This document shows, in pieces, positions 44,501 through 53,220 of a stretch of DNA of 64,000 nucleotides. The position numbers and the translations under genes are program-made. Numbering within the stretch: position 1 is the stretch's first letter; every line of letters begins with the position of its first letter. The stretch is from Fibrella aquatilis. GTDB taxonomy: Bacteria > Bacteroidota > Bacteroidia > Cytophagales > Spirosomataceae. Below the pieces are notes generated by a model. The model saw only the letters and a program-made list of their open reading frames with translations. It was not told where the DNA came from and ran no database searches. The DNA lies in the NCBI RefSeq assembly GCF_017353255.1, contig NZ_JAFMYU010000007.1:124001-188000 (forward strand), given 5' to 3'.

Positions 44501-45802
44501 ATGGGTCAATTTTACTCAATTGCTACACTACTCGTTACCGGCTGGCTTACTGGCCTGCCTGGTAGTTTTTGCCCCGCCGCCTACGGTCAGTCGGCGACGT
44601 TCCGGCAGTTGGAAAGTCAGGTGTACCGGCTCAACAACGAAGCGAAGTACGAGCAGTCGCAGGCGTTGCTCATTCCCCTGCTCGACAACCCCGCCTACTC
44701 GCCCGACGAGCAGTTTCAGGCCACCGTGCTGCTGTCGTATACCTACAAACGCCTGCTCGACTACACCACCGCCCTGTCGTGGCTAACCAAAGCCGGGCAA
44801 CTGGCGCGCCAAACCACCCGGCCCGATTCCAACCAGACGCAGATTCAGGCGCAGTTGGCCCTGTCCTATCAGTATGCCAAGTCCGACCGGCTGATGCGGC
44901 AGTTGGAGCGCAATCATTTCCGCTACCTTGATCCCGAAAACCGGGCCAAAATCGTGCATCAGCAGGGATATCTGCTGTTTTTGGCCAAACAATACCCCGA
45001 AGCCGACGCGCTTTATGACCGCGCGATGCTTGACCTACAGGCTTCGTCGCCCTGCGATATGCCCATGATTCTGGTGAAAAAAATGCAGCTCTACGCCGCC
45101 ATGAACCAGATGCAGCGCGTGGAAACAACCCTGCAACAAACCTGCCGGTATGCCGATTCGTGCGGCATTGTGAAGTACAAAATCTACGCTTACGACGAAT
45201 TGAAGGGTATATACAAAGCCCGCCACGACCTGATCGGGATGGCCCAGGCCACGTCGGTACTCGATTCGCTGAACCAGGCCTACGCCCAGACGCAGCACAT
45301 GGCCGAACTGCATAATCAACACCAAACGCTGGAACGCGAAAAGCAGGACCGGCAGCTGGCCACCCGACAGCAGTGGCTTACCTACGCGCTGGCGGGGCTG
45401 GGTACGCTGGCGCTACTCGCGCTGGGGCTGTGGATCGCGCTGCGCCGCCGCCGCGCCCGGCAGCTACGGATGGAAGCGGAACTGGACCGGATGCGTACCG
45501 AACTGACCGCCCTGATGACCCTGTCGTCGTCGCCGCTGGTTCCGCCCGCCGTTTTGCCCATGACCCCCACCGCCGCGCCTACACCCACCTACCCGCCGCG
45601 CCTGCAACGCCCCGACCTGAGCACCCTCTCGGACCGGCAGCGCGACGTACTCGACGGCATCGTGGCGGGCCTCAGCAACCGCGACATCGCCGACAAACTA
45701 TTCGTCTCGGAGAACACCGTGAAGTACCACCTCAAGAACATCTACGTCCTGCTGAACGTGAGAGACCGCGTAGACCTGCTGGTGAACCTGACGGGAAAGT
45801 AA
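44501..45802 (+). CDS. TPR-containing LuxR-family regulator with one membrane helix
   Basis: A 433-residue protein. A hydrophobic N-terminus ending in AYGQSATF is probably a signal peptide. TPR-like helical repeats follow (about 30-260), then a coiled-coil and a membrane helix (about 290-315, TYALAGLGTLALLALGLWIA), a Pro/Thr-rich linker and a C-terminal LuxR helix-turn-helix (LSDRQRDVLDGIVAGLSNRD ... FVSENTVKYHLKNI). It therefore senses outside and binds DNA inside. It lies just upstream of the first copy of the 75-bp promoter element and may act there; this is inference. Confidence 0.88.
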   Translation: MGQFYSIATLLVTGWLTGLPGSFCPAAYGQSATFRQLESQVYRLNNEAKYEQSQALLIPLLDNPAYSPDEQFQATVLLSYTYKRLLDYTTALSWLTKAGQLARQTTRPDSNQTQIQAQLALSYQYAKSDRLMRQLERNHFRYLDPENRAKIVHQQGYLLFLAKQYPEADALYDRAMLDLQASSPCDMPMILVKKMQLYAAMNQMQRVETTLQQTCRYADSCGIVKYKIYAYDELKGIYKARHDLIGMAQATSVLDSLNQAYAQTQHMAELHNQHQTLEREKQDRQLATRQQWLTYALAGLGTLALLALGLWIALRRRRARQLRMEAELDRMRTELTALMTLSSSPLVPPAVLPMTPTAAPTPTYPPRLQRPDLSTLSDRQRDVLDGIVAGLSNRDIADKLFVSENTVKYHLKNIYVLLNVRDRVDLLVNLTGK

Positions 45803-45824
45803 GCGGCCAAAACCCTGTTTTTAG

Positions 45825-45899
45825 GCCAAAAAAGGGGTCACTACCCCGCAAAACTACCCGTAGGGGTAGGGATGAACCCTTCGCTTACCGGTACGTTTG
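45825..45899 (+). promoter_or_regulatory. 75-bp shared promoter element, copy 1
   Basis: Aligns without gaps to 48801-48875, at about 56 of 75 positions. It contains a GCCAAAAAAG start, two ACTACCC direct repeats 13 bp apart, the dyad CTACCC-GTAG-GGGTAG, and a TACGTTTG -7 box at the end. The dyad is centred near -47 relative to the predicted transcription start. It precedes the SBBP-repeat gene. Confidence 0.8.
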
Positions 45900-45969
45900 C
45901 CCCGGCTGACCCACGACCAACGCAAGCCTATCACCACTGACAGACCACTACTACCCACTCGACCTGCCC

Positions 45970-47085
45970 ATGATGCACACGACTACTTTTGTTTCGGCCC
46001 GCTGTGGGCATCGATATTGTATCTGGGCCTGGCTGCTGGTAAGCTGGTTCTACACCGCCCAGACGGCCCACGCCCAAACCACCTGGGCCAAAAATATGGG
46101 TGGTACGAGTATTGATCAAGGCAATGGCATTGCCTTGGATGGGTCGGGCAACTTCGTGTGGGCCAAACGCATAGGCGGTACGGATTCTGACATTGGTTTT
46201 AGCATCGCCTTGAATGGGTCGGGCAACGTCTACACCACCGGACACTTTGCCGGTACAGTCGATTTCGACCCGGGGGTAGGGGTAGCCAACCTCACCTCGA
46301 CGGCGGTGGGATCTTTTGACATCTTTGTGAGCAAGCTGGATGGGTCGGGCAACTTTGTGTGGGCCAAAGCCATGGGCGGTACGGGGAGTGATATAGGCAA
46401 TGCCATTGCGGTAGACGGGTCGGGCAATGTCCACACCACAGGCCCCTTCACCGGTACAGTCGACTTCGACCCGGGGGCAGGCACCAGCAACCTTGTCTCG
46501 GCGGGGTCGCGGGACATCTTTGTGAGCAAGCTGGATGCCTTGGGTGCCCTGCCTGTCACACTGCGCTACTTCAGCGGGCGGATGGTGGCCGAGGGAGCCT
46601 TGCTGGGCTGGGCCACCGCCAGCGAAATCAACAGCAGCCACTTCCTCCTCGAACGCAGCGGTGACTTGCAGGGCTTCGAGGCCATCGCCCACGTACCCAG
46701 CAAAGCCCCAAACGGCAACGCCACCACCGAGCTAACGTACCAGTACGTAGACGCGCAACCCCGGCCCGGCGTCAATTACTACCGGCTGGTGCAGGTGGAC
46801 CGCGACGGCAGCCGCATACCCAGCAAACCCATTGCCCTCAGCCGCGAAGGGGCCGCTCCGGTGCTGTTTCCTAACCCCATGGGGCCGCAGGGCGAGGCCG
46901 CGCTGGAACCCGCCGTGGCCTACCGCCGCTACCGGCTTACCAACCTGCTGGGGCAGGTGGTGCAACAGGCCGACGAGCCAGGCACGCTAAGCCGGGTGTC
47001 GGTCGTCAATCAACCGTTGGGGCTGTACTTGCTGCACCTGGAACCCACCGAGGGCCTGCCCCAAACCTACCGCATTGTGAAGTGA
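45970..47085 (+). CDS. SBBP-repeat protein with C-terminal sorting-like domain
   Basis: A 371-residue secreted protein with a signal peptide (about 1-36, ending THAQTT). About three SBBP-type beta-propeller repeats follow (WAKxxGGTxxDxGxxIAxDGSGNVYTTGxFxGTVDFDPG). The first repeat is missing its middle part, as if repeats have been lost by recombination. The C-terminal ~100 residues (LPVTLRYFSGRM ... then LFPNPMGPQGEA ... GLYLLHLEP) resemble the PNP-containing sorting domain of T9SS cargo. It is driven by copy 1 of the 75-bp element. Confidence 0.8.
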   Translation: MMHTTTFVSARCGHRYCIWAWLLVSWFYTAQTAHAQTTWAKNMGGTSIDQGNGIALDGSGNFVWAKRIGGTDSDIGFSIALNGSGNVYTTGHFAGTVDFDPGVGVANLTSTAVGSFDIFVSKLDGSGNFVWAKAMGGTGSDIGNAIAVDGSGNVHTTGPFTGTVDFDPGAGTSNLVSAGSRDIFVSKLDALGALPVTLRYFSGRMVAEGALLGWATASEINSSHFLLERSGDLQGFEAIAHVPSKAPNGNATTELTYQYVDAQPRPGVNYYRLVQVDRDGSRIPSKPIALSREGAAPVLFPNPMGPQGEAALEPAVAYRRYRLTNLLGQVVQQADEPGTLSRVSVVNQPLGLYLLHLEPTEGLPQTYRIVK

Positions 47086-47100
47086 CCGGAGCGGGAAGGA

Positions 47101-47400
47101 GGTTGGTGGTTGGCTGGTGCGAGTGGCGATTGACCCCAGCGGGGTCTTTGTAGCCATGTGGTCGCCCTGAACGCTTTCGACTCCAGCGGAGTCGCGTTTG
47201 TGTTGGCGCAACGGAGACAGGCTTTTGGGTGATAACGACGCTCACAAGCCTGTGCAACTGCTTCATTACGTAGCTGTATGAAGTGAACTACAACACAGAC
47301 GCGACTCCGCTGGAGTCGAAACGTAGCGGTACGGGACTGCTGCTACAAAGACCAGACCCCGCCGGGGTCAATCGCTACCCGCACCAGCCAACCACCAACC
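47101..47400. repeat. Nested inverted repeat O
   Basis: Outer arms 47101-47154 and 47342-47400 enclose inner arms 47172-47205 and 47291-47328. Both arm pairs also contain small palindromes (GACCCCAGCGGGGTC-like and GACTCCAGCGGAGTC). GGTTGGT-type heptads lie outermost. The whole region could fold as a branched structure. This fills most of the ~410-bp gap before the lipoprotein gene. Confidence 0.85.
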
Positions 47401-47487
47401 ACCAACCGCCAACCATCAACTACGAACCACCAACCGCCAACCGCCAACCATCAACTACGAACCACGAACCACCAACTACGAACCCCC
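47390..47487. repeat. Fourteen tandem heptads (AACCACC type)
   Basis: An uninterrupted run of 7-bp words such as AACCACC, AACCGCC, AACCATC and AACTACG, fourteen in all. It overlaps the end of inverted repeat O and stops 8 bp before the lipoprotein ATG, so it forms the untranslated leader of that gene. Confidence 0.9.
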
Positions 47488-47495
47488 TTCCCCCC

Positions 47496-47978
47496 ATGCA
47501 AAACACAACCTACCTCCTTGGCCTAACTGTCCTGCTGGGGCTGGCCGGGGCCTGTTCGTCCGGCTCCAAAAAAACCAACGAAACCGCACCGCCCGATGCT
47601 GACAAACACGGCTGCAAAGGTTCGGCAGGCTACCAATGGTCAGCCGTGCAACAACGATGCGTACGGCTGGCCGAGGCGGGCATCAAACTGGCCTCAACCG
47701 GCCCCGATACCGCCCAAACGGCCTATTTGGTGTTTGCTTCGTTCGACGAAGACGGGCAGGCGGAGGTGTTTTTGCCCGGTCAGCCGGGGCGCATATTGGC
47801 GAAAAAGGCCGGCGACGAGACCGGGACCTGGACGCTCGACACGCTGACGCTGAGTCAATGGAAGGGTATGTATAGCCTCAGTGGGGCAAAAGGCACGGTG
47901 CTTTACGAAGGCCACATCGAAACTGACGAGGCCACGGATACCACGGCGATCACAGCTACTAAACTCACCCATCGGTAG
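47496..47978 (+). CDS. Small lipoprotein of unknown function
   Basis: A 160-residue lipoprotein. The signal peptide ends in LAGACSSGSKK with the acylated Cys near position 20. After a short linker come CKGSAGYQWSAVQQRCVRL, with two cysteines that could pair, then a β-rich domain. I do not recognise a named family. The leader is a run of heptads. Convergence or operon partners are not obvious; the next gene starts 97 bp downstream on the same strand. Confidence 0.7.
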   Translation: MQNTTYLLGLTVLLGLAGACSSGSKKTNETAPPDADKHGCKGSAGYQWSAVQQRCVRLAEAGIKLASTGPDTAQTAYLVFASFDEDGQAEVFLPGQPGRILAKKAGDETGTWTLDTLTLSQWKGMYSLSGAKGTVLYEGHIETDEATDTTAITATKLTHR

Positions 47979-48075
47979 GTACGACCGGCAACACCGTGCG
48001 CTACCAAAAAATTAATCACCCTAATCAGCAACCCGTTCATTACTAATCAATTACCAACCAAAACCCGATTTATTT

Positions 48076-48543
48076 ATGAAAACCCAATGCCTGGCGGTCT
48101 TCGCGCTGCTACTGAGCCTCACCACTGCTTTTGCCCAGCCACCTACTAACAACGGCGACGTAAACGCTGCCGAACGACCGGCTCAGTTGCTGGCCAGCGC
48201 AAACTGGCGGATGAAAGTAGGCGATGCGCCCTTGCTAGCGACCAGAGGTAACGACGCTGCCGAATTGGCACTCGAACGCAACGCGCTTGTCGCCAAAAAA
48301 ACCGTCACCATCACAACGGGCGATGATATGGGTGCCCACACAAGCGTAGTTTGGTCGATACCACTGTCAGGGGCGGTGAACGAGCTGGTTTTTCAGCCAG
48401 ACGGTAATCTGGTGGTGGTTGATACGGCCAATAAAGTACTCTGGCAAACAAACACGAAAGGCCAGGGGCACATCCTCAGGTTCTATGGCGATGGTGTGCT
48501 GGACCTGTTCGACAAAACGAACGGCAGCGTCTGGCGGAAATAA
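48076..48543 (+). CDS. Secreted bulb-lectin-like protein
   Basis: A 155-residue secreted protein with signal peptide MKTQCLAVFALLLSLTTAFAQ. The second half (about residues 95-155) shows bulb-type lectin-like repeats: LVFQPDGNLVVVD, then KVLWQTNTKG and GVLDLFDKTNGSVW. These resemble the QxDxNxVxY mannose sites, though the Tyr is missing. It may bind surface glycans, but this is a pattern match only. The gene is followed by the 84-bp-arm inverted repeat P. Confidence 0.6.
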   Translation: MKTQCLAVFALLLSLTTAFAQPPTNNGDVNAAERPAQLLASANWRMKVGDAPLLATRGNDAAELALERNALVAKKTVTITTGDDMGAHTSVVWSIPLSGAVNELVFQPDGNLVVVDTANKVLWQTNTKGQGHILRFYGDGVLDLFDKTNGSVWRK

Positions 48544-48549
48544 AGCAAC

Positions 48550-48733
48550 GGCTTGGTGCGGGTGTGGCTTCGCGCATGTGGCCCTTCGACTAGGCGTCCC
48601 CGACAGGCTCAGGGTGACAGTTAATAACCACCATGTTTTAGCTAAGGTCTGGTGGTTATTAACTGTCACCCTGAGCCTGTCGGGGACGCCTAGTCGAAGG
48701 GCCACATGCGCGAAGCCACACCCGCACCAAGCC
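48550..48733. repeat. Inverted repeat P, 84-bp perfect arms
   Basis: Arms 48550-48633 and 48650-48733 are exact reverse complements over 84 bp, with a 16-nt loop. The arms contain GGCTTCGCGC, CCCTTCGAC and GACAGGCTCAGGGTGACA. It lies between two co-oriented genes. The rest of the gap to 48953 holds the second 75-bp promoter element. Confidence 0.96.
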
Positions 48734-48800
48734 AATTCTATACTTAGTATTATAAAATCATCAAATAGTAAACCTAACATACAAAAATTTATAATTTTTT

Positions 48801-48875
48801 GCCAAAAAAGGCACCACTACCCTACATAACTACCCGCACGGGTAGGGATATCCCCTGGCGCTACGCCTACGTTTG
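48801..48875 (+). promoter_or_regulatory. 75-bp shared promoter element, copy 2
   Basis: Same length and order of parts as 45825-45899: GCCAAAAAAG, ACTACCC twice at 13-bp spacing, CTACCC-GCAC-GGGTAG dyad and a terminal TACGTTTG. It precedes the LytTR regulator gene. Confidence 0.8.
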
Positions 48876-48953
48876 ACCGGCGATTTAACCCCGCCGCCAT
48901 CCTCGCTACCAATCAAACGCTGTGTGCGGCCCTGCCCGTCAGCCTACTCATTC

Positions 48954-49385
48954 ATGATGCCACAAGCCATTACCACAAACGCCCCCGCCGACAACTCGCC
49001 CAACCTGCGCCTGTACATGAGTGTACTGAAAGAACGGCAGCACCGATCTGTTCACCTGCTTATGAGCCTGGAGTCGAGCGCCAACTACACCTGGCTGCTG
49101 TGGCAAAACGGCGAACGGGTGTTGCTGCCCCGTACCCTGAAATACATGGAGGGCCAGCTACCCCCGGACCAGTTTATCCGCCTGCGCCGCGACTACACCG
49201 TCAACCTCGACTACATCGACCGCATCGAGCGCCCCGTCGCTGAACGGATGCTGGTTTGGCTGCGCACGGGCGAATGCATCGAGGTGGCCCGCCGCCGTAT
49301 TACGCCGGTGCGCAAACAGTTGTGGCACCACCCCATCCTGGCGCGGTATGTAAACCGGCGTTCATCAGTGCAACTGCTTGATTAA
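48954..49385 (+). CDS. LytTR-family DNA-binding regulator
   Basis: A 143-residue protein made mainly of a LytTR domain (about residues 40-125): WLLWQNGERVLLPRTLKYME, then QFIRLRRDYTVNLDYIDRIE and a VWLRTGECIEVARRR end. It has no receiver domain, so it is a stand-alone regulator; several LytTR proteins control surface or matrix genes. Start 48954 (MMPQ) or 48957 is likely. It is transcribed from copy 2 of the 75-bp element and sits 43 bp before the collagen-like gene, so it may regulate that gene and itself. Confidence 0.85.
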   Translation: MMPQAITTNAPADNSPNLRLYMSVLKERQHRSVHLLMSLESSANYTWLLWQNGERVLLPRTLKYMEGQLPPDQFIRLRRDYTVNLDYIDRIERPVAERMLVWLRTGECIEVARRRITPVRKQLWHHPILARYVNRRSSVQLLD

Positions 49386-49428
49386 CAATTACTAAACAAC
49401 CTTTTTGCTACCAACTTCTCTCTTGTTT

Positions 49429-51633
49429 ATGCGCTTCAGATTTCTACCTTCTTCCCTGCTGACGGGCGTGGCCCTGCTGGCAACCCTCACCGTTGCCCAG
49501 GCCCAAAACGGCTCGGTGGCGGTCAACACCGACGGGTCCAACGCCGACGCCTCGGCCCTGCTCGACGTGAAGAGCACCACCCAGGGCGTACTCGTGCCCC
49601 GCATGAACGCCCAGCAGCGCGGCCTCATCAGCAGCCCCGCCACCGGCCTGCTCGTTTACCAAACAGACGGCACACCGGGCTTCTACTTCTACAACGGCAC
49701 GGCCTGGACCTCCCTGAGCAGTGCCGGAGCCACCGGCCCGCAGGGACCCCAAGGCCCTACCGGCGCACAAGGGCCGCAGGGGGGCAAGGGTGACAAAGGC
49801 GATACTGGAGCAACTGGCGCGACTGGGCCACAAGGGGCCAAAGGCGACAAGGGTGATAAAGGCGACGTAGGGGTGGCAGGTCCCGCTGGTGCTACCGGTC
49901 CGGCTGGCCCCGTCGGTCCCACGGGTGCTGCTGGTCTCAAAGGTGATAAGGGTGATCCTGGGGCCGTAGGTGCGACCGGCCCGGCTGGTGCACAGGGGCT
50001 TAAAGGCGACAAAGGCGACACGGGTGCCGCAGGGGCTACGGGTCCGCAAGGGCCAACTGGTCTGACTGGACCTGCTGGGCCGACTGGCGCACAAGGTCCT
50101 AAAGGGGACAAGGGCGATACGGGCGCAGCCGGTGCTACGGGTCCCGCTGGCGCGGCTGGTCCGCAAGGCCCCACCGGTTTAACGGGGCCGCAAGGTCCAG
50201 CCGGTGCACAGGGAGCCAAAGGTGATAAGGGTGATAAAGGCGATACGGGGGCACAAGGTCCGATTGGCTTAACCGGCCCGGCTGGTCCCGTTGGTCCAAC
50301 TGGTGCTATGGGCGCAAAAGGCGATAAGGGTGATACAGGCGCAGCCGGAGCTACGGGCGCAACGGGGGCTGTTGGCCCAGCCGGGGCCACAGGGCCAACC
50401 GGCCCACAAGGGTCGCAGGGCCTCAAAGGCGACAAGGGCGATACGGGCCTAACCGGAGCCACCGGCCCGGCTGGGGCGCAGGGTTTGAAAGGCGACAAGG
50501 GCGACAAGGGCGATACGGGCCTGACCGGAGCTACAGGTCCGGCTGGAGCAACTGGCCCACAAGGGGTGAAGGGTGATAAAGGAGATACTGGGGTCGCAGG
50601 AGCAACCGGTGCAACGGGACCAACTGGCCCCGCTGGTGTAGCTGGCCCAACGGGTGCGGCTGGCCCCACTGGCCCGCAAGGCACTGCCGGACAGGGCGTA
50701 CCCACGGGCGGCACCCCCGGACAAGTGCTGACTAAAGTAAATGGTGTCAACTACAACACGGAGTGGACAACGCCCAGCGCGGGCGGTGGAGCCAGTCTCT
50801 ACACCACCGATGGTACGCTGACTGCCAACCGCACCATAACGATGGGCGGCAAAACGCTGGATTTTGGCGGCACAGGTAACTTGGGCCTCAACGACAACGC
50901 CCTAAGCCTACGCGGAGCCAGCGACGGAAACCACTTTCTGCGTTACAACAGCACCACAGACGGTCCCGTGCTGTCGGGCTTTGGCGGTGGCCGCTTAGGC
51001 TACGGCACGGCTGGCGGCAGCACGGCCCTAAGCTGGAGCAGCAGCGGGGTAAGCATCAACGGCGGTTCTAACTCATTGAGCTTACCTACTACACGCGGTA
51101 ATGCCGGGCAGGCGTTGATCACGAACGGTAACGGTGGCACTTCTTGGGCTGGCGGCACCGGTGCGCTAACCGAGTTGGTGGTTTCAAAAACCAACGCTAC
51201 GCAACAACTCGCTCTCGCGAATTCCAGCAATCAGGGCGATGTGGTGACTTTCAACAATGTGATCACGACACCAACGATTGGCTCGTACAACACTTCCAAC
51301 AACACGTACATCATAGGCACTGCTGGTACGTACCTAATCACGTTTCGATACAACGTAACTGACAACGGTACCAACACGATAGCGGTCTACAACTACGTTG
51401 AGGTGAACGGAAATGCGATCTCATCGAGTAACTCATATGCAACGTATGTCACCAATTCAGGTGGCCCCAACAACCTGCCCAACGGTTTAAGGGGGCAGGG
51501 CCGTGATATGCACTTGCTTACCCTAAGTGCTGGTGATGCCATTCGCATCCGGGCACTTGGAGTCAACTCAGCACAAACGGCCACACTGAACAACAACGGC
51601 GGCACGGTGCTGACGATTGTGAAGCTGAATTAG
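49429..51633 (+). CDS. Collagen-like surface protein with C1q/TNF-like jelly-roll end
   Basis: A 734-residue secreted protein. A signal peptide ends in TVAQAQNG; an N-terminal domain follows ([17 protein letters not shown] ... [10 protein letters not shown]), common ahead of Bacteroidota fibre proteins. Residues 100-420 then form 107 unbroken Gly-X-Y triplets (bases 49726-50688), rich in GPQ, GAT and KGDKGD. The C-terminus (about 580-734) looks like a C1q/TNF jelly-roll that could trimerise the helix ([15 protein letters not shown]...). It lies directly after the LytTR regulator and before a T9SS cargo gene. The reverse strand of the collagen region is open but is a shadow. Confidence 0.93.
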   Translation: MRFRFLPSSLLTGVALLATLTVAQAQNGSVAVNTDGSNADASALLDVKSTTQGVLVPRMNAQQRGLISSPATGLLVYQTDGTPGFYFYNGTAWTSLSSAGATGPQGPQGPTGAQGPQGGKGDKGDTGATGATGPQGAKGDKGDKGDVGVAGPAGATGPAGPVGPTGAAGLKGDKGDPGAVGATGPAGAQGLKGDKGDTGAAGATGPQGPTGLTGPAGPTGAQGPKGDKGDTGAAGATGPAGAAGPQGPTGLTGPQGPAGAQGAKGDKGDKGDTGAQGPIGLTGPAGPVGPTGAMGAKGDKGDTGAAGATGATGAVGPAGATGPTGPQGSQGLKGDKGDTGLTGATGPAGAQGLKGDKGDKGDTGLTGATGPAGATGPQGVKGDKGDTGVAGATGATGPTGPAGVAGPTGAAGPTGPQGTAGQGVPTGGTPGQVLTKVNGVNYNTEWTTPSAGGGASLYTTDGTLTANRTITMGGKTLDFGGTGNLGLNDNALSLRGASDGNHFLRYNSTTDGPVLSGFGGGRLGYGTAGGSTALSWSSSGVSINGGSNSLSLPTTRGNAGQALITNGNGGTSWAGGTGALTELVVSKTNATQQLALANSSNQGDVVTFNNVITTPTIGSYNTSNNTYIIGTAGTYLITFRYNVTDNGTNTIAVYNYVEVNGNAISSSNSYATYVTNSGGPNNLPNGLRGQGRDMHLLTLSAGDAIRIRALGVNSAQTATLNNNGGTVLTIVKLN

Positions 51634-51684
51634 TACGCGTTTTCCTACGAAATCATCTTTCACGAAACCGCGAACGACTTCACT

Positions 51685-52980
51685 ATGAGACTTCTCTCCC
51701 TGTTATGCCTGCTGGCGGTAGTCAGCAGCACACTAGCTCAGCCAGTCCTAACCAAGGTCAATAGTACGCCCTATGCGCAGGATCAGACCCTGCTGGTTGT
51801 GGTCAACCAACCCACGCTGCGCATCGGCAGCAACACCCGCCTGGTCAGCAGCGGGGATGCCCGGATTACCTACGGCGGGGGCACCCTCACCAACAACGGT
51901 ACGCTGAGCTTAGCCACCGGGCCGTTGGTCTTCACCGGCCCCGTCACCTACGGCGGCACCGGCACGGCTACCGTCGTTAACCTCGGTGTCAACGGCATCA
52001 CCGGCAGCAGCACGCTCAACAGCCTGTTTTCCGTAACGGGCCTGGCCACGCTCAGAAGCAACGCCACCCTCAACGCCAACGGGCAGCTTTACCTCCGCAC
52101 CGATCAGTTCCCCAACGCCGCCATGATGACAGAGGGTGTCCTGACGGGCACGGTGCAGGGGCTGGTGACCAAGGCTACCCTCACGACCGGTGCTGTGCCC
52201 TATGCCAGTATGTTGTCGGTCAACATGAGCGGCAGCGTGATGAAGTACCAGTGGCAGCAGTCGGCCACGGGCAGCACCTGGACCGACGTACCCAACGCCA
52301 CCGGGGCCACCTACGCCGCGTCGGTCAATGCGCCGGTCTATTATCGTTGTCGGCTCACTACCAGCAACAGTAGCTACGACCAACCCACCCCCGCCCGCCT
52401 GCTCGACTACACCGGTACGCCCGCCAGCCAGCGCGTGTGCCGCAGCAGCCGCGTGGTGCTCACCGCCACGCTCACCGGCACGCGCTACGAGTGGTATCGC
52501 AACGGCCAAACCGTTGCCAACCGGCTCATCGACGTCATGGGTGTGCAAACGGGCACCACCGCCAGCAGCCTCACGCTGGTGAGTGTGCAGACCAACGCCA
52601 CCTACTACGCCAAAGTGTTCGGGGCTAACGGCAGCTTCGCGTGGAGTGGTCCGTTTGCCGTTGAGATCAATGGAGGGTGCATTGCCAACGGTGGTCGCCT
52701 GGCCGCTACTGCCGAACCCACCACACCCCTGACGGTGCGGCTCATGCCCAACCCCATCGAATCGGGAAGGCTGCGGGCCACGATCTGGGGCGCGGGCGGG
52801 GCACCGCTACACGTGCAGGCCATCGACCTGAACGGCTACGTGGTAAACAAACAACACTGGACCACCGCCGACTACGAGCAGCTCGTAGACTTGGACATGA
52901 ACGCCTACCCCGGCGGCATTTACCTCTTACAGGTACGCTCGGAAGGCCGAACCCAAACCGTGCGCGTGCTGAAGCAGTGA
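51685..52980 (+). CDS. T9SS-sorted surface protein, Ig-like
   Basis: A 431-residue secreted protein with signal peptide ending SSTLAQPV. The N-terminal half is β-helix-like (LTNNGTLSLATGPLVF). The middle has Ig-like parts (KYQWQQSATGSTWTDVPNAT and YEWYRNGQTV). The C-terminal ~85 residues form a type IX secretion sorting domain (VRLMPNPIESGRL ... AYPGGIYLLQVRSEG). T9SS cargo is exported across the outer membrane and anchored or released. It is co-oriented between the collagen-like gene and the second curlin-repeat gene, separated from the latter by inverted repeat Q. Confidence 0.88.
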   Translation: MRLLSLLCLLAVVSSTLAQPVLTKVNSTPYAQDQTLLVVVNQPTLRIGSNTRLVSSGDARITYGGGTLTNNGTLSLATGPLVFTGPVTYGGTGTATVVNLGVNGITGSSTLNSLFSVTGLATLRSNATLNANGQLYLRTDQFPNAAMMTEGVLTGTVQGLVTKATLTTGAVPYASMLSVNMSGSVMKYQWQQSATGSTWTDVPNATGATYAASVNAPVYYRCRLTTSNSSYDQPTPARLLDYTGTPASQRVCRSSRVVLTATLTGTRYEWYRNGQTVANRLIDVMGVQTGTTASSLTLVSVQTNATYYAKVFGANGSFAWSGPFAVEINGGCIANGGRLAATAEPTTPLTVRLMPNPIESGRLRATIWGAGGAPLHVQAIDLNGYVVNKQHWTTADYEQLVDLDMNAYPGGIYLLQVRSEGRTQTVRVLKQ

Positions 52981-52989
52981 GGGGAGGGG

Positions 52990-53175
52990 GTTTGTGGTTT
53001 GTGGTTGCTTCGCGCAGTGGCGTATTGCTGCCGCGCGGCCCCTCGACTGCGCTCGGGGTGACAGGAAACTATATCTGGTTACTGAGTTGATTCAAGGTCG
53101 TTGTCACCCCGAGCGCAGTCGAGGGGCCGCGCGGCAGCAATACGCCACTGCGCGAAGCAACCACAAACTACAAAC
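52990..53175. repeat. Heptad inverted repeat Q, 74-bp arms
   Basis: Arms 52990-53063 and 53102-53175 match at 73 of 74 positions; the difference leaves a G-U pair in plus-strand RNA. GTTTGTG heptads lead to TTGCTTCGCGC, TTGCTGCCGCGCGG and CCCCTCGACTGCGCTCGGGG. The loop shares TTGATTCAAGGT with repeat D. It ends 45 bp before the curlin-repeat ATG. Confidence 0.95.
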
Positions 53176-53220
53176 TACCCCCACCACCTCACCCCATCTT
53201 TTCCAACCCCCAACTTCTTT

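Noticed and set aside
47101-48733. CRISPR array
   Set aside because: The repeats are 7-bp words and palindromes without unique spacers of regular length, and no cas genes are present.
49689-50750. A long minus-strand open frame opposite the collagen-like gene, rich in Pro, Val and Ala
   Set aside because: It is the mirror of the Gly-X-Y repeats; a GC-rich triplet repeat keeps the reverse frame open. No start context or protein family supports it.
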